Made by a program: the position numbers and the translations under genes
Notes under the pieces: model-generated
Database searches by the model: none
Seen by the model: the letters and a program-made list of their open reading frames with translations, nothing else
What the model was told of the DNA's origin: nothing
Source: DATAUD01 sp035511075
GTDB taxonomy: Bacteria; Verrucomicrobiota; Verrucomicrobiia; Limisphaerales; Palsa-1400
Direction: 5' to 3'
Assembly (NCBI GenBank): GCA_035511075.1
Contig: DATKFW010000058.1
Span: forward strand, 11,492-75,491
DNA length: 64,000 nt
Shown here: piece by piece, positions 8,001-17,003 of the stretch
Layout: each line of letters starts with the position of its first letter
How positions within the stretch are numbered: the first letter of the stretch is position 1

Positions 8001-11000
8001 TGGATGGGCGGCAATGGATTATGTGTTGACGCGAGCAACAACCTCTATTTTGAATCCGGCAACGGCAGCTTTAGCGAAAATACAAACGGCAAGGATTACG
8101 CGGATAGCTTTATCAAGCTCGCGACTACCAACGGCCTCTCAGTGGCCGATTATTTTACACCGTACAACCAGGCCGACGACGCCGCGGCCGACCTGGATGT
8201 GGGGTCGGCGGGGCCGTTGTTATTGCCCGATTCTGCGGGAAGCGCGGCGCATCCACATTTGATTATCGGCGCAAGCAAACAGGGGACGATCTATTTGGTT
8301 GATCGCGATAACATGGGGCATTACTCGACCGGCGGGAGCGACAACCAGATTGTGCAGTCGGTGATAGGCCAGATCGGGGGCACATGGAGTTCGCCCGCCT
8401 ATTTCAACAACCGGGTCTATTTCCAGGCCAGCAGCGATGTCTTGAAAGTATTCACCATCAACAACGGCGTTTTGGGAACGACACCGGCATCGGAATCCGC
8501 GGCGGGGGTTGGCGCGTTTAACGGAGGGCCGATTGTTTCGGCCAATGGCACCAATAACGGGATTGTCTGGATGATAAACTCCTCGGCTTACGGGAGCAGC
8601 GGGCCTGGAATATTGTACGCCTACAACGCCACCAATCTCGCGCAGGAACTTTACAACAGCAGCCAGCTTTCCCGCGATAACCCAGGCGGCGCTGTCAAGA
8701 TGATCAACCCGATGGTCGCCAATGGCAAGGTCTATGTCGGCGCCGAGTACGCCTTGTCCGTTTATGGCTACAACGCTTTCCTCGACACTCCAGCCATTTC
8801 ACCCAATGGCGGCGCGTTCACCAATTCAGTAACGGTGACACTGTCCGATGCCACGCCGGGCGTTGCGATCTATTACACGGAGGATGGCACCGTCCCCACG
8901 ACCAATTCGACGCTTTATTCCGGGCCATTCGCGGTGACGACAACCTTGAACCTTGAGGCGGTGGCGGTCAAATCGGGCGCAGTCAACAGTGGGGTTGCCA
9001 CCGCGTCATTCGTCAATAGCGCCGCTTTGGGCGATGGCGCGGGGTTGCTGGGCGAATACTGGGCCAACACCACCAGCGCCGCCTTCACGAACATCGACTT
9101 CGCCGCGCTGCCAACGCTGAGCAGGACCGATGCGGTCGTGAATTTTAACTGGAGCAGCGCCGGACCCGCGCCCTCCGTCGGCCAGACAAATTTCACGGTG
9201 CGTTGGACTGGCTCCGTGCAGCCGCAATTCAGTGAGTCCTACACGCTGACCACCGTAGCTGATGAAGGCGTGCTTCTGTGGGTCAACGGACAGTTGCTGA
9301 TCAATGACTGGACCACTAATTCCGAAGCCGTAACCAACGGCGCCACACTCGCCCTCAACGCTCAGCAGCTCTATACGATCGAGGTGGATTACTTCCAAAG
9401 CGCGGGCAACGCCGTCGCCCAACTTTTCTGGAGCAGTCCTTCCACAGCGCAGGCCATCATCCCGCAGACCCAGCTCTACACCTACACCAATCCGCCGCCG
9501 GCGGTCGAATTGATCGGGCCAACCAACGGCTCGACTTTCACTGCGGCCGCCTCCGTCTCTTTGACTGCCGATGCCGCGGCTGCCTACAATCTGGTGAGCT
9601 TCGTAAATTTCTATACCAACGGAGTTTGGCTGGGGAGCGTGAGCGAGGCGCCCTATGCGCTGACCACCACCGGTTGGCCGGCCGGCAGCTATGTCCTGAC
9701 GGCAACCGCCACTGACGGCGGCGGCCTGACGAGCACTTCGGCCCCGGTCAGCATCACGATCGCCCCCGGCAGCGGGCTGGCGTACGGCTTGACATCCAAC
9801 GCGACCGTGGGACCGTTCCTGAACCAGAACATGCCCGGCGTCTTCAATGGCTCCATCCCGACTTTGCTTTCTGAGACGGGCGCGTATTCCGACACCCCGA
9901 ACCGCGTTCCTGCGGCCGGCTTGATTCCCTATGTGCCCAACACGCCGTTGTGGTCGGACAGCGCGGTCAAGAGCCGTTATATGGCCGTGCCCAACGACAG
10001 CGGATTGGCCGCCCCGGCCCAGCAGATTGGCTTTGCGCCGACGGGAGCGTGGACTTTTCCGTCGGGCACCGTCTTTGTCAAGAATTTTGATCTGGTGGTG
10101 AACCAAACCAACCCGAGCGTCCCGCTGCGCCGCCTGGAAACCCGCCTGCTGGTGCGCAACACCGACGGATCGGTCTACGGCGTGACCTACAAATGGCTCC
10201 CGGACAATAGCGACGCCCAACTGCTGACCGGCAGCCTGACCGAAGCCGTCCTCGTCACAAACGCGACCGGCGTGGTCACGCAGAATTGGTACTATCCCAG
10301 CCCGGCGGATTGCCTGACGTGCCACACGGCGGTGTCCGGTTACGTTTTGGGAGTCAACACGCGCCAGCTTAACGGGGCCGATACTTATCCGGCCACGGGC
10401 GTCACCGACAACCAATTGCGCACCTTGAACCGCCTGGGATTGTTCTATCCCGCCTTCGACGAGGCGGGCATCACCAACTTCGAGCAACTCTCCAGCGTCA
10501 CCAACTTGAGCGCTCCACTAGTCCAGCGCGCCCGCTCCTATTTGGACGCCAACTGCGCCCAATGTCATCAGCCCGGCGGGACCGGCATCACGTTCGACGC
10601 CCGATACGCCACTCCGCTGACCAATCAGAACATCATCAACGCCGTGGCTGCCTTTTCGCTGGGCTACGACAACGCCAAGATTGTGTCGCCTTCAGACATC
10701 TGGCGTTCCGTCCTCTATGACCGAATGAACACAGTGGATTCCACGATCAAGATGCCGCCGCTGGACAGAAACACCATCGACACCAACGCGGTCGCCGTGA
10801 TGGCCGCCTGGATCAACAGTCTGGGCGGCACGCCGGCCCTGGCTCCGCCGGTGCTGTCACCCGCGTCCGGCACGTTTACCAACGAGGTCACGCTGACGTT
10901 GCTGCCCCCGAACGCCGACGCGGCCCTTTACTACACGCTGGACGGCACGTTGCCCACAACCAACTCCATACTCTACAGCGGCCCATTCAACCTGACCGAG

Positions 11001-11300
11001 AGCGCGGTGGTGACGGCCAACGCGTTTGAGGCCAACTTCGTCAATAGCGTGGCGGTGTCGGGAATGTTTACCATCGTGCCACCGTTGGACAGCTTGTTCG
11101 CGCCCACGGTCCTGATGGATGGATCGTTTGAAGCGCAGTTCTCGGCAACGCCCGGGCAAACGTATATCCTGCAGGCCAGCACCGATCTGGTGCATTGGAC
11201 CTCGTTAATTACGAACACGCCGACCTCGACGCCGTTTACATGGATCGACCCCGGCGCGGCTGATGAACCGACCCGGTTTTACCGGGTGGTCCTGCCGTAA
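5010..11300 (+). CDS. Giant secreted LamG/Ig/beta-propeller/PA14/cytochrome-c chimera
   Basis: A 2096-residue exported protein; the ATG at 5010 is chosen because it gives a signal peptide (MKSLALVAIASIGLAALSA), whereas the frame is open from 4860. Approximate order: LamG lectin-like domain 26-240, Ig-like 246-325, LamG 336-550, two Ig-like domains 561-730, PQQ-type beta-propeller 736-1257, chitobiase-C-like domain 1261-1338, PA14 1345-1490 (GLLGEYW, ADEGVLLWVNG), Ig-like 1497-1587, a haem-protein region with CLTCH at 1768 and CAQCH at 1849 plus a candidate axial Met in KMPPL near 1915, chitobiase-C-like 1947-2024, and a C-terminal strand module 2034-2096. Lectin and PA14 parts suggest glycan binding; the CxxCH motifs predict covalent haem. 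Enzymatic activity of the propeller is not evident. It converges on the GH51 gene with four bases between stops. Confidence 0.85.
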   Translation: MKSLALVAIASIGLAALSASGQSGALTHRYSFTVDASDSVGGANGTLNGGATIGGGALTLNGVNGFVSLPPSLVSNYTSITIETWVTDNGSGGWARIFDFGNNTGGAGEQGTGTQYMFLSLPAGTGNLRGAYTIAGNGAEQIMQWPNDGRPAVGHKTHIVWATDGNTSLGTLYADNVLVASNVAMTITPAAIGATENDWIGRSQWTGDAYFDGSFDEFRIYNFALSAAQVQDDFQLGPNAPAPLGIVTASPSSTVNVASTVTFNVATTGMPPLQFQWRRGGFAIPGATARSLVLTNVSTAAAGLYDVIVSNSFGSSNSPLVSLSVVETNQIPAGGMTHRYTFNDGTANDSVGNANGTLVGGATVSNGQLVIPNTTDAAPATDYLQLPAGIITNDAAVTVEAWATIAPNQYTWANLFDFGNQDADGDSEYDIHLCVHSSDNATIAGISDSDNANVDYQYIDLGGGSSLDSRSNMDITTVFDPPAGYIAVYTNGVLAGAISNVTIQMSGVQDVRNIIGADNWPDPGLQGSINEFRIYNFALSPAQIQGDFQQGPNVALPIGIVTVSPSSTVYAGETVTFNVTTTGIPPFQYQWRSNTVNIAGATNSALVLTNVATTASGSYDVVIDSSAGSTNSPPITLTVTPASAPTFATEPTPAALTNYVGGFAAFSAIVAGSPPITLQWQFEGTNIPGATGSQLVLGNLSASDAGSYTLTASNPYGTNVSTAAALTVLPAAPLVPVLTYHYDNSRSAANTNESVLIPSIVNTNNFGLLWSYAVDGYVYTQALYVPNVNIPGLGLHNVIYIGTENDSVYALDADSNTGANGGVLWHTTLGVTPLSNNGEFGNRYGPTYGDIVPEVGITGTPVIDLVTGTIYVDVFTREVGATSTNYYHRIHALNITNGVEQSNSPSVVAATYPGTGVGGNGSVLTFNPEEHNERSALTLAGGILYVGYAGYGDTDPYHGWLFGFSTTNLKMLPDHIFNTTPNATQAAFGAHAGEGGMWMGGNGLCVDASNNLYFESGNGSFSENTNGKDYADSFIKLATTNGLSVADYFTPYNQADDAAADLDVGSAGPLLLPDSAGSAAHPHLIIGASKQGTIYLVDRDNMGHYSTGGSDNQIVQSVIGQIGGTWSSPAYFNNRVYFQASSDVLKVFTINNGVLGTTPASESAAGVGAFNGGPIVSANGTNNGIVWMINSSAYGSSGPGILYAYNATNLAQELYNSSQLSRDNPGGAVKMINPMVANGKVYVGAEYALSVYGYNAFLDTPAISPNGGAFTNSVTVTLSDATPGVAIYYTEDGTVPTTNSTLYSGPFAVTTTLNLEAVAVKSGAVNSGVATASFVNSAALGDGAGLLGEYWANTTSAAFTNIDFAALPTLSRTDAVVNFNWSSAGPAPSVGQTNFTVRWTGSVQPQFSESYTLTTVADEGVLLWVNGQLLINDWTTNSEAVTNGATLALNAQQLYTIEVDYFQSAGNAVAQLFWSSPSTAQAIIPQTQLYTYTNPPPAVELIGPTNGSTFTAAASVSLTADAAAAYNLVSFVNFYTNGVWLGSVSEAPYALTTTGWPAGSYVLTATATDGGGLTSTSAPVSITIAPGSGLAYGLTSNATVGPFLNQNMPGVFNGSIPTLLSETGAYSDTPNRVPAAGLIPYVPNTPLWSDSAVKSRYMAVPNDSGLAAPAQQIGFAPTGAWTFPSGTVFVKNFDLVVNQTNPSVPLRRLETRLLVRNTDGSVYGVTYKWLPDNSDAQLLTGSLTEAVLVTNATGVVTQNWYYPSPADCLTCHTAVSGYVLGVNTRQLNGADTYPATGVTDNQLRTLNRLGLFYPAFDEAGITNFEQLSSVTNLSAPLVQRARSYLDANCAQCHQPGGTGITFDARYATPLTNQNIINAVAAFSLGYDNAKIVSPSDIWRSVLYDRMNTVDSTIKMPPLDRNTIDTNAVAVMAAWINSLGGTPALAPPVLSPASGTFTNEVTLTLLPPNADAALYYTLDGTLPTTNSILYSGPFNLTESAVVTANAFEANFVNSVAVSGMFTIVPPLDSLFAPTVLMDGSFEAQFSATPGQTYILQASTDLVHWTSLITNTPTSTPFTWIDPGAADEPTRFYRVVLP

Positions 11301-11304
11301 CGAA

Positions 11305-13278
11305 TCATTGGATGCCAGGGCCGACTCTTAGCACTGTCATTGAATTGGGTTTGAAGGTGTAATCGAATCCGGCTCCGACCTCGCCGATCGAAACGGTGGC
11401 CGGCGCCACTTTTCGCGGTTGGTCGAATGAATTTTCATCGGCCGTATTTTCGCTGGTCAGAACCGTGGCTTGCGCCTTTTGTGTGCCCGGCGGGATTCCG
11501 TTGATTTGAATGGTGGCGGGCGCGGGCTGACTGCTCGCATTGACGACTTTGAGAATGACGTCACTGGCCTCGTTGTCCCGGACGGCCGAGGCAAAGAAAT
11601 TGGTCGCGCCCTGGTCCCCGATGGAAACAGGCAGGACGGCGTCGCCGCAGTTGCGGCTGAAAAGTTGCTGAACGTAATAATCGGGGGTGCCGTAAATGCG
11701 ATGGTTGTCCACCCAGATCAAGTTGGGAGTCCATTGCCAGGCGTCAACGTTACCGAAGAGAGGGGCGTAGGAAGCCATGCGGACGACGGCGGCGTTTCGT
11801 TCCAGACCGGTCATGTAGGCCGCTTCGGCCAGCGCGCATTCGAGCGTATTGCGATTTTTGGGGCTCACGACGCCGACGCTTTGGGCGGCATATTCGCCCA
11901 TAAAGACCTTGGGGCCGTTGGGATCATAGTTATCGTAGCGATGGGTGTTGTTGAAGAACCAGGCGGGGTCGGCGTAGCAATGCTGGTCCACAATATCCGC
12001 GTGAAGCTCGCCCAGTTTGGGCCAGAGGAATTGAAACCGTTGGTCGTCGGGCGACGGGCCGGTATCAGAGACAAGCATAATTTCCGGATGCTCTTTCTTG
12101 AGCACTGCGGCGAACCGGATGTAGCGCTCGATATACTGCGGGCCCCATTGCTCGTTGCCCACACCCATCATTTTCATGTGAAACGGCTCGGGGTGCCCCA
12201 TCGCCGCCCGTTTGGCGCCCCAGGCGCTGGTGACCGGTCCGTTGGCGAATTCGATGAGGTCCAGGGCGTCCTGAATGTAAGGGTCAAGCTGGTCAAGCGG
12301 ACAAAGTTCGGCGGAGTTGAACTGGCAGGCCATGCCGCAATTGAGAATGGGCAGCGGCTGAGCCCCGATGTCTTCGCACAATTGGAAGAACTCGAAGAAG
12401 CCGAGGCCGAAGGACTGGAAATAATCGGGCGTGGGCCGGTGAACGAATTCATAATTCCAGCGGTTGATCAGGAGATGCCGGTCCCCAACCGGCCCGATGC
12501 TATTTTTCCATTGATATCGTCGGTCCAATTGACTGCCCTCGACAATGCAACCGCCCGGGAAACGCATGAAGCCGGGTTTGAGATCAGCGAGCATTTGCAC
12601 CATGTCGGCGCGCAGGCCGCCCGGACGATTCTTCCATGTGTGCTCCGGAAATAATGAAACCATGTCCACATCCACCGTTCCTGCGCCTCGCATCAGGACA
12701 TTGAGCCGCGCCCCCCAATCGCTGTCCTTGGGATGCAACACCAAAGTGTATCGCTTCCATGCGGGGGCAAAATCCTCGAGCGACGCCGAGTCCAGCACGG
12801 TGCCGTCGGCGCCCACCAATTGGATGTCCAACGCGGGCGCGCCGGCCACCCCGCGGATTTCGACGGAAAAATTGTAACTTTCGTCTTGACTCACGCCCAT
12901 GCGGCGAAAGCTGACGTTGGAAATCCCAAACGGGGCGGAGCCCTCGGAATGAATGCGCAGATAATGAGGATTGGCCGGGGTCAGCGGATCCTCATCGCGC
13001 ACGGAAAGTTCGCCCCTGGCCAGGCTGGGGCTGATTTTCATCCAACCCATCATCGGGTCGGGAAACTCAAACGAACGGTTCTTGACCATTTCGGCGTAAA
13101 GGCCGCCGTCGGCCCCGAAATTGATGTCCTCAAAAAAAATGCCCCACATGGCCGGGTTGATGGTGGCGCCGGGATGCCCGGCGTCGATAGACACTGTGAT
13201 CGCGCGGACGGCGGGATTGGCGGATAGGAACGCCATCGCGGCGACGAGCGGAGAAAGAAAGGACATTTTGAGTTTCAT
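11305..13278 (-). CDS. Secreted alpha-L-arabinofuranosidase, GH51
   Basis: A 657-residue exported glycosidase expected to remove terminal alpha-L-arabinofuranosyl residues from arabinan or arabinoxylan. The ATG at 13278 is preferred over the upstream in-frame 13332 because it begins the signal peptide (MKLKMSFLSPLVAAMAFL). The barrel opens with AMWGIFFEDIN, a hallmark of GH51, is interrupted by a carbohydrate-binding-like beta domain (about residues 75-200), and carries the acid/base Glu in GNEQWG (E376) and the nucleophile Glu in MGEYAAQ (E462). The last 170 residues form the usual C-terminal beta-domain. It is the last gene of the minus-strand arabinan-related series, 66 bases after the GH43 gene. 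Confidence 0.92.
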   Translation of the reverse strand: MKLKMSFLSPLVAAMAFLSANPAVRAITVSIDAGHPGATINPAMWGIFFEDINFGADGGLYAEMVKNRSFEFPDPMMGWMKISPSLARGELSVRDEDPLTPANPHYLRIHSEGSAPFGISNVSFRRMGVSQDESYNFSVEIRGVAGAPALDIQLVGADGTVLDSASLEDFAPAWKRYTLVLHPKDSDWGARLNVLMRGAGTVDVDMVSLFPEHTWKNRPGGLRADMVQMLADLKPGFMRFPGGCIVEGSQLDRRYQWKNSIGPVGDRHLLINRWNYEFVHRPTPDYFQSFGLGFFEFFQLCEDIGAQPLPILNCGMACQFNSAELCPLDQLDPYIQDALDLIEFANGPVTSAWGAKRAAMGHPEPFHMKMMGVGNEQWGPQYIERYIRFAAVLKKEHPEIMLVSDTGPSPDDQRFQFLWPKLGELHADIVDQHCYADPAWFFNNTHRYDNYDPNGPKVFMGEYAAQSVGVVSPKNRNTLECALAEAAYMTGLERNAAVVRMASYAPLFGNVDAWQWTPNLIWVDNHRIYGTPDYYVQQLFSRNCGDAVLPVSIGDQGATNFFASAVRDNEASDVILKVVNASSQPAPATIQINGIPPGTQKAQATVLTSENTADENSFDQPRKVAPATVSIGEVGAGFDYTFKPNSMTVLRVGPGIQ

Positions 13279-13344
13279 AACGTTTGAGAGAGCGCTGCGC
13301 GCGGGTTGGTCATCGGGGTTGGCTATTTCCATTTGCTTGTCGCG

Positions 13345-14349
13345 TCACTGCGCAACGTCCACTTCGGGCCAGCCGTCCGCATTCCATCGGAGGGGAAGGA
13401 GACCCAGCGTCGGGCGCCCCCCGCGCGTGCCGTCGTAGAAGTGGCAGCTTAACCATTGGGCCGATCCCTGGGTTATAATGCCCGCGTGGCCCGGCCCGAT
13501 GAAATTGCCTTCGGTTGTCAAAAATAAACTGCCGCCGCCGAGCATCATGTCCGTCCCGTCCTTGTCGAGGTATGGGCCGGTGATGGCCGCGGAGCGGCCG
13601 ACGCGGATGTTGTAGGTGCTGTGGATGCCGCGGCAGCATTGGCCCCAATTGACAAACAAATAGTAAGACCCGTCGCGCGGATAAATATAGGAGGCCTCTA
13701 TCTTGTCCTTGTGGGCCAGAGAATACATGGGCGAATCCGGCTCTATTCTTCGGCCGGTGGCAGGATTCAGTTCGATGAGCTTTATTCCCGTCCAAAAGGA
13801 TCCGAAGGCCAGCCAGAGTTTGCCCTGCCCGTCCTGGCAAACAGCGGGATCGATGGTGTTGAAGTCGTTCGTGGCGCGGGACTGGACGACGATTCCCTGG
13901 TCCATCCAGCGGTAGCGTGAATCAGCGGGGTCGAGCGTGGAATTGGTTGCCAGGCCGATCGCCGAGGTGTTCTTGCCCCAGGTTGAAACGGCGAAATAAA
14001 GGAAATAGGCATCACCCAGATGAATGATGTCCGGCGCCCAAAAATCATGCCCGGAATTTTGCGGCACGGCTTCGGCCGCCCATGGAGGGGCGTTGCTGAC
14101 AACTCGAGGGCCTGGTTTCCAAACGCGCAAATCCTTTGAATGGTAGGTGGGCAGGTCGCGGCCCGTGCAGAAGACCCAATACTCATCCTTGCACTTGACA
14201 ATGGTTGAGGGATCGTGCGCGCGCACCAGGCGCGTCGCCAGCGGTTGGAGGTCGGCACCCGCTTCGCCCGAGGCCGATACGGACAAACCGCAGGCCAAGC
14301 CAAGCGCCATCGTCAGAGCGTGGGCCGAATATTTGCGGGATGAGTTCAT
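13345..14349 (-). CDS. Secreted arabinan endo-1,5-alpha-L-arabinanase, GH43
   Basis: A 334-residue exported five-bladed-propeller glycosidase predicted to cut alpha-1,5-arabinan backbones. All three catalytic carboxylates of GH43 are visible: the base Asp in AHDPST (D46), the pKa-modulating Asp in NTIDPAV (D167) and the acid Glu in KIEASYIY (E218). GHDFWAPDI and the fold-defining SFWTGIKL match arabinanases better than beta-xylosidases. An N-terminal signal peptide ends near residue 28. Its start codon overlaps the stop of the SGNH/TPR gene (ATGA), so translation is coupled. Together with GH51 it forms an endo/exo pair for arabinan. Confidence 0.9.
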   Translation of the reverse strand: MNSSRKYSAHALTMALGLACGLSVSASGEAGADLQPLATRLVRAHDPSTIVKCKDEYWVFCTGRDLPTYHSKDLRVWKPGPRVVSNAPPWAAEAVPQNSGHDFWAPDIIHLGDAYFLYFAVSTWGKNTSAIGLATNSTLDPADSRYRWMDQGIVVQSRATNDFNTIDPAVCQDGQGKLWLAFGSFWTGIKLIELNPATGRRIEPDSPMYSLAHKDKIEASYIYPRDGSYYLFVNWGQCCRGIHSTYNIRVGRSAAITGPYLDKDGTDMMLGGGSLFLTTEGNFIGPGHAGIITQGSAQWLSCHFYDGTRGGRPTLGLLPLRWNADGWPEVDVAQ

Positions 14350-16832
14350 TGATTCTGCGGCGCGGGGTGAGGCGAGCCGCGGAGTATTTTGGCGTAGGTC
14401 AGGGCGACTTTGTTATTGGAGTCGCGGCGCAAAACTTCGTTGAATTGGTCCAAAGCCTGCTGATTAAGATGCTGATTGGACAGCGCGATCCCGAGGTTCA
14501 GACGCGCCTCGATCAATTCCGGCTTGAGGCGCACCGCCTCGGCGAATTCCGTGGCCGCGCCTGCGGCGTCCCCTTCCCTGCCCATTTCCAAACCAAGGCA
14601 GAAATGGGCCTCGGCAAAGTTGGGTCGCAAACGGACGGCCTCCGCGTAGTGGGCCTTGGCTTCAGAATGCCTTCCAAGCTTGACCAGGGCCAGGCCGAGG
14701 TTGACCTGGATTTCGGGATCGGCGGGAAAAAGCCGCAAAGAATCTGTAAAATTGGTGACAGCCTCATCGTACCAGCCGCGGGAAAACGAAAATAGTGCCA
14801 GCTCGTTGAAAGACTCCGGGGACTTGACGCGGTTAACCAGCGCCTCCCTGTATTCTTTGTTTGCCTCCGCAGTTTTGCCGATTGCCTCAAGGGCTTTCCC
14901 AAGGCCCAGGTGGGCCGGTCCCCAGTATGGTTTTTGGCGCAACACCTCTTGAAACTCGCGCGCGGCCTCTTCAGGATGGCCCTGGCGCGCATACAACTCG
15001 GCGAGGCTGTTGATGCTGACGACCGATTCGGGGTGCAAGCTCGCGGCCTGTTGAAAAGCTGCAATGGCCTCGTCATCCTGCTTTGCCGCACTGAGGGCCA
15101 GTCCCAAACCGTGCCAGGCGTCCCCGCTTTGCGGCACCAAACGCACGACGTGCCGCAAGGATTCGATGGCGCCGGCGGCGTCCCCGGTTTGCCGCTGGAG
15201 ATTGGCGAGATTTTCCTGGAGAATCCAGTCACCGGGCGCAGCGTCGGCCGCGGCTTTGGTGCGGGCCAGTTCGTGGCGCAGGGAATCGGGAAGAGTGGCG
15301 GGTTGAAGCTGCTCGATTTGCTGGAGCAAATGCCGATATTGTTGCCGGTTGTTGGCTTGCTCTTTGAAGGGAGGTTCGTTGAGGCGGCTGAGAATTTCCA
15401 TCTCCGCCTGGCGCCGGGTGGAATCGTTCCATCCCAGGCGACGGGCGCAATCGTCCGCCGTGGGCCACGGATGTTCGGCGCTGCCGGACAACGAATTTCC
15501 GATCTGTTCCGCCAGGGTGCGCGCGACAACGTAGTTGCCTTCGAAGTTCAGGTGGACGTGCTCGTAGAGAAATTCCTCGCCGGTCAAACCATGCGGGCTA
15601 CGCTCGGCCAGCGCCGCCTCGGAATCGATCAATTGAACGCCCTGCTGCTCCCGGTTGGACGCGTCGCGGCGGATGATTTGGTTGATGCGGGTGTCAGCGC
15701 GGAACCGGAGCGTGTCCTGGTCACAGGCCAGCGCGAACTGGCGCGAGGCCTCCGCATCCTGGCCCAGCGCCAGCGCACATTGGCCCCAGCGAAAATGGGC
15801 TTCGGCATAAGTGTCGTCGATCCCGTCCGCTTGCCGAAAGGAGTCGATGGCATCCGCCACCCGTCCCGCCTCTTGTGCCCGGATTCCGGTCTGGTAGAGA
15901 TTGTCCCACTGGGACAATTCATCAGCCGGCAAGCCGGGGCGATGGTCTGAAGCGAAGGGACCGCAATCCTTGAGATTGCGGGCCATGGTGCTGACCAGGA
16001 CTTTGGCGCCACCACGAAGGCCGGCGTCAATAATATCGTTTAGATTCTCCTCGAAGCTCGCGTAAACCGTGGCCATTCGAGGGTCGTCCTGGCGGACATG
16101 GTTGTGCAGGAACATGATCATGCCGCCCCATTCGCTCTCGTTGACCGGGCGTTTTTGAACATCGCGAACCAGGCTGCCCAACGCCTGTCCAACGCGCGTA
16201 GCCTTGAAGGCCACAGCGGCCCGGACGAGCGCGCGGCTGGCGGCTTTCGGGCCGAATACGGTGCCCGAGCCGTAAGGCCCGACGACCTCGTTGTTGCCCA
16301 TGTAAACGACCCAGAAATCGCCGTCCTTTCGGGAGCAATCGTCGGCGATGGGAAGAATGACGTGGGAATTGATGGCAGTCATGGCCGTGTTGACGACTTC
16401 AAAGTGTTTGTCCGGAAAACGGCCGTCCAGCAACGCCTCCAAAACGCGGGGAAGGCCGAATTCCGGCTGCGGGTCGCCATAGGCGGCTGACTCGCCGAAG
16501 ACGAACACGCGGATCGTGTCCGGCGGCTTGACTTTGGGGATGACGAAAGGAAACGGCGCGCGCGCCATATCCGGGCCAAAAAAGCGCCAGCCAAAACGGT
16601 AGTTGTCGATGAGGCAATGCTTTCCATCGAGTTGCATGGGAAGGAAAAAGGACATTGGATGGCCGACGCCGGCCAAACGCAGACCGGCCTCCAAAATCAG
16701 CACGAAGAGGAGCGGCCCCAGCACAACGGCCGCAAGACGAAAAAGCCATCGCCGCGCGGGGGAAACGGACGCTGTGGAGGTCCGCGGCGCTGGCGCGCGC
16801 CGGGACGAACGCTTGGAACGAGACGGTTGCAT
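14346..16832 (-). CDS. Membrane-anchored SGNH-like hydrolase with TPR repeats
   Basis: An 828-residue protein. A basic N-terminus precedes one transmembrane helix (about residues 30-55). A SGNH/GDSL-like hydrolase domain follows: FGESAAYGD contains the candidate nucleophile S115, MGNNEV (N180-N181) the oxyanion-hole block, and HVHLNFEGN near residue 425 the catalytic His. A TPR-type stretch lies within the hydrolase part (about 300-365) and a long run of TPR units fills residues 530-815. Such proteins may act as esterases on acylated polysaccharide; deacetylation of arabinan-containing pectin is only suggested by location. The gene is translationally coupled to GH43 downstream. Confidence 0.75.
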   Translation of the reverse strand: MQPSRSKRSSRRAPAPRTSTASVSPARRWLFRLAAVVLGPLLFVLILEAGLRLAGVGHPMSFFLPMQLDGKHCLIDNYRFGWRFFGPDMARAPFPFVIPKVKPPDTIRVFVFGESAAYGDPQPEFGLPRVLEALLDGRFPDKHFEVVNTAMTAINSHVILPIADDCSRKDGDFWVVYMGNNEVVGPYGSGTVFGPKAASRALVRAAVAFKATRVGQALGSLVRDVQKRPVNESEWGGMIMFLHNHVRQDDPRMATVYASFEENLNDIIDAGLRGGAKVLVSTMARNLKDCGPFASDHRPGLPADELSQWDNLYQTGIRAQEAGRVADAIDSFRQADGIDDTYAEAHFRWGQCALALGQDAEASRQFALACDQDTLRFRADTRINQIIRRDASNREQQGVQLIDSEAALAERSPHGLTGEEFLYEHVHLNFEGNYVVARTLAEQIGNSLSGSAEHPWPTADDCARRLGWNDSTRRQAEMEILSRLNEPPFKEQANNRQQYRHLLQQIEQLQPATLPDSLRHELARTKAAADAAPGDWILQENLANLQRQTGDAAGAIESLRHVVRLVPQSGDAWHGLGLALSAAKQDDEAIAAFQQAASLHPESVVSINSLAELYARQGHPEEAAREFQEVLRQKPYWGPAHLGLGKALEAIGKTAEANKEYREALVNRVKSPESFNELALFSFSRGWYDEAVTNFTDSLRLFPADPEIQVNLGLALVKLGRHSEAKAHYAEAVRLRPNFAEAHFCLGLEMGREGDAAGAATEFAEAVRLKPELIEARLNLGIALSNQHLNQQALDQFNEVLRRDSNNKVALTYAKILRGSPHPAPQNQ

Positions 16833-16947
16833 TTGCGGTGCGGCTTCGTCGGATTAGTTGCCCGAAAGCTCGCGTTAATCGTTGATTGACGACGATAGCA
16901 TCAAGGAAAATGGCCGCTCTGGAAAGAAAATAGAGCGAAGCGGTGGC

Positions 16948-16964
16948 CCGGCGCGATGCGCCGG
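16948..16964 (-). terminator. Stem-loop downstream of the pseudopilin gene
   Basis: CCGGCGC-GAT-GCGCCGG is a perfect 7-bp stem with a three-base loop, 40 bases after the pseudopilin stop. No T-run follows directly on the minus strand (a T-rich stretch appears about 20 bases later), so it may slow decay rather than terminate. Confidence 0.3.
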
Positions 16965-17003
16965 CGAGGCATACGACAGAAAAGGCGAGATTGGCCGGCC
17001 GGC

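Noticed and set aside
9006..10487. A 493-codon open frame on the minus strand inside the giant chimera gene
   Set aside because: It is antisense to a gene with clear domains, has no motif, and arises from the G/C-biased third positions of the real gene. The same holds for long antisense frames at 524-1390, 5784-6656, 11470-12654, 35272-36615, 58740-60032 and 61635-62981.
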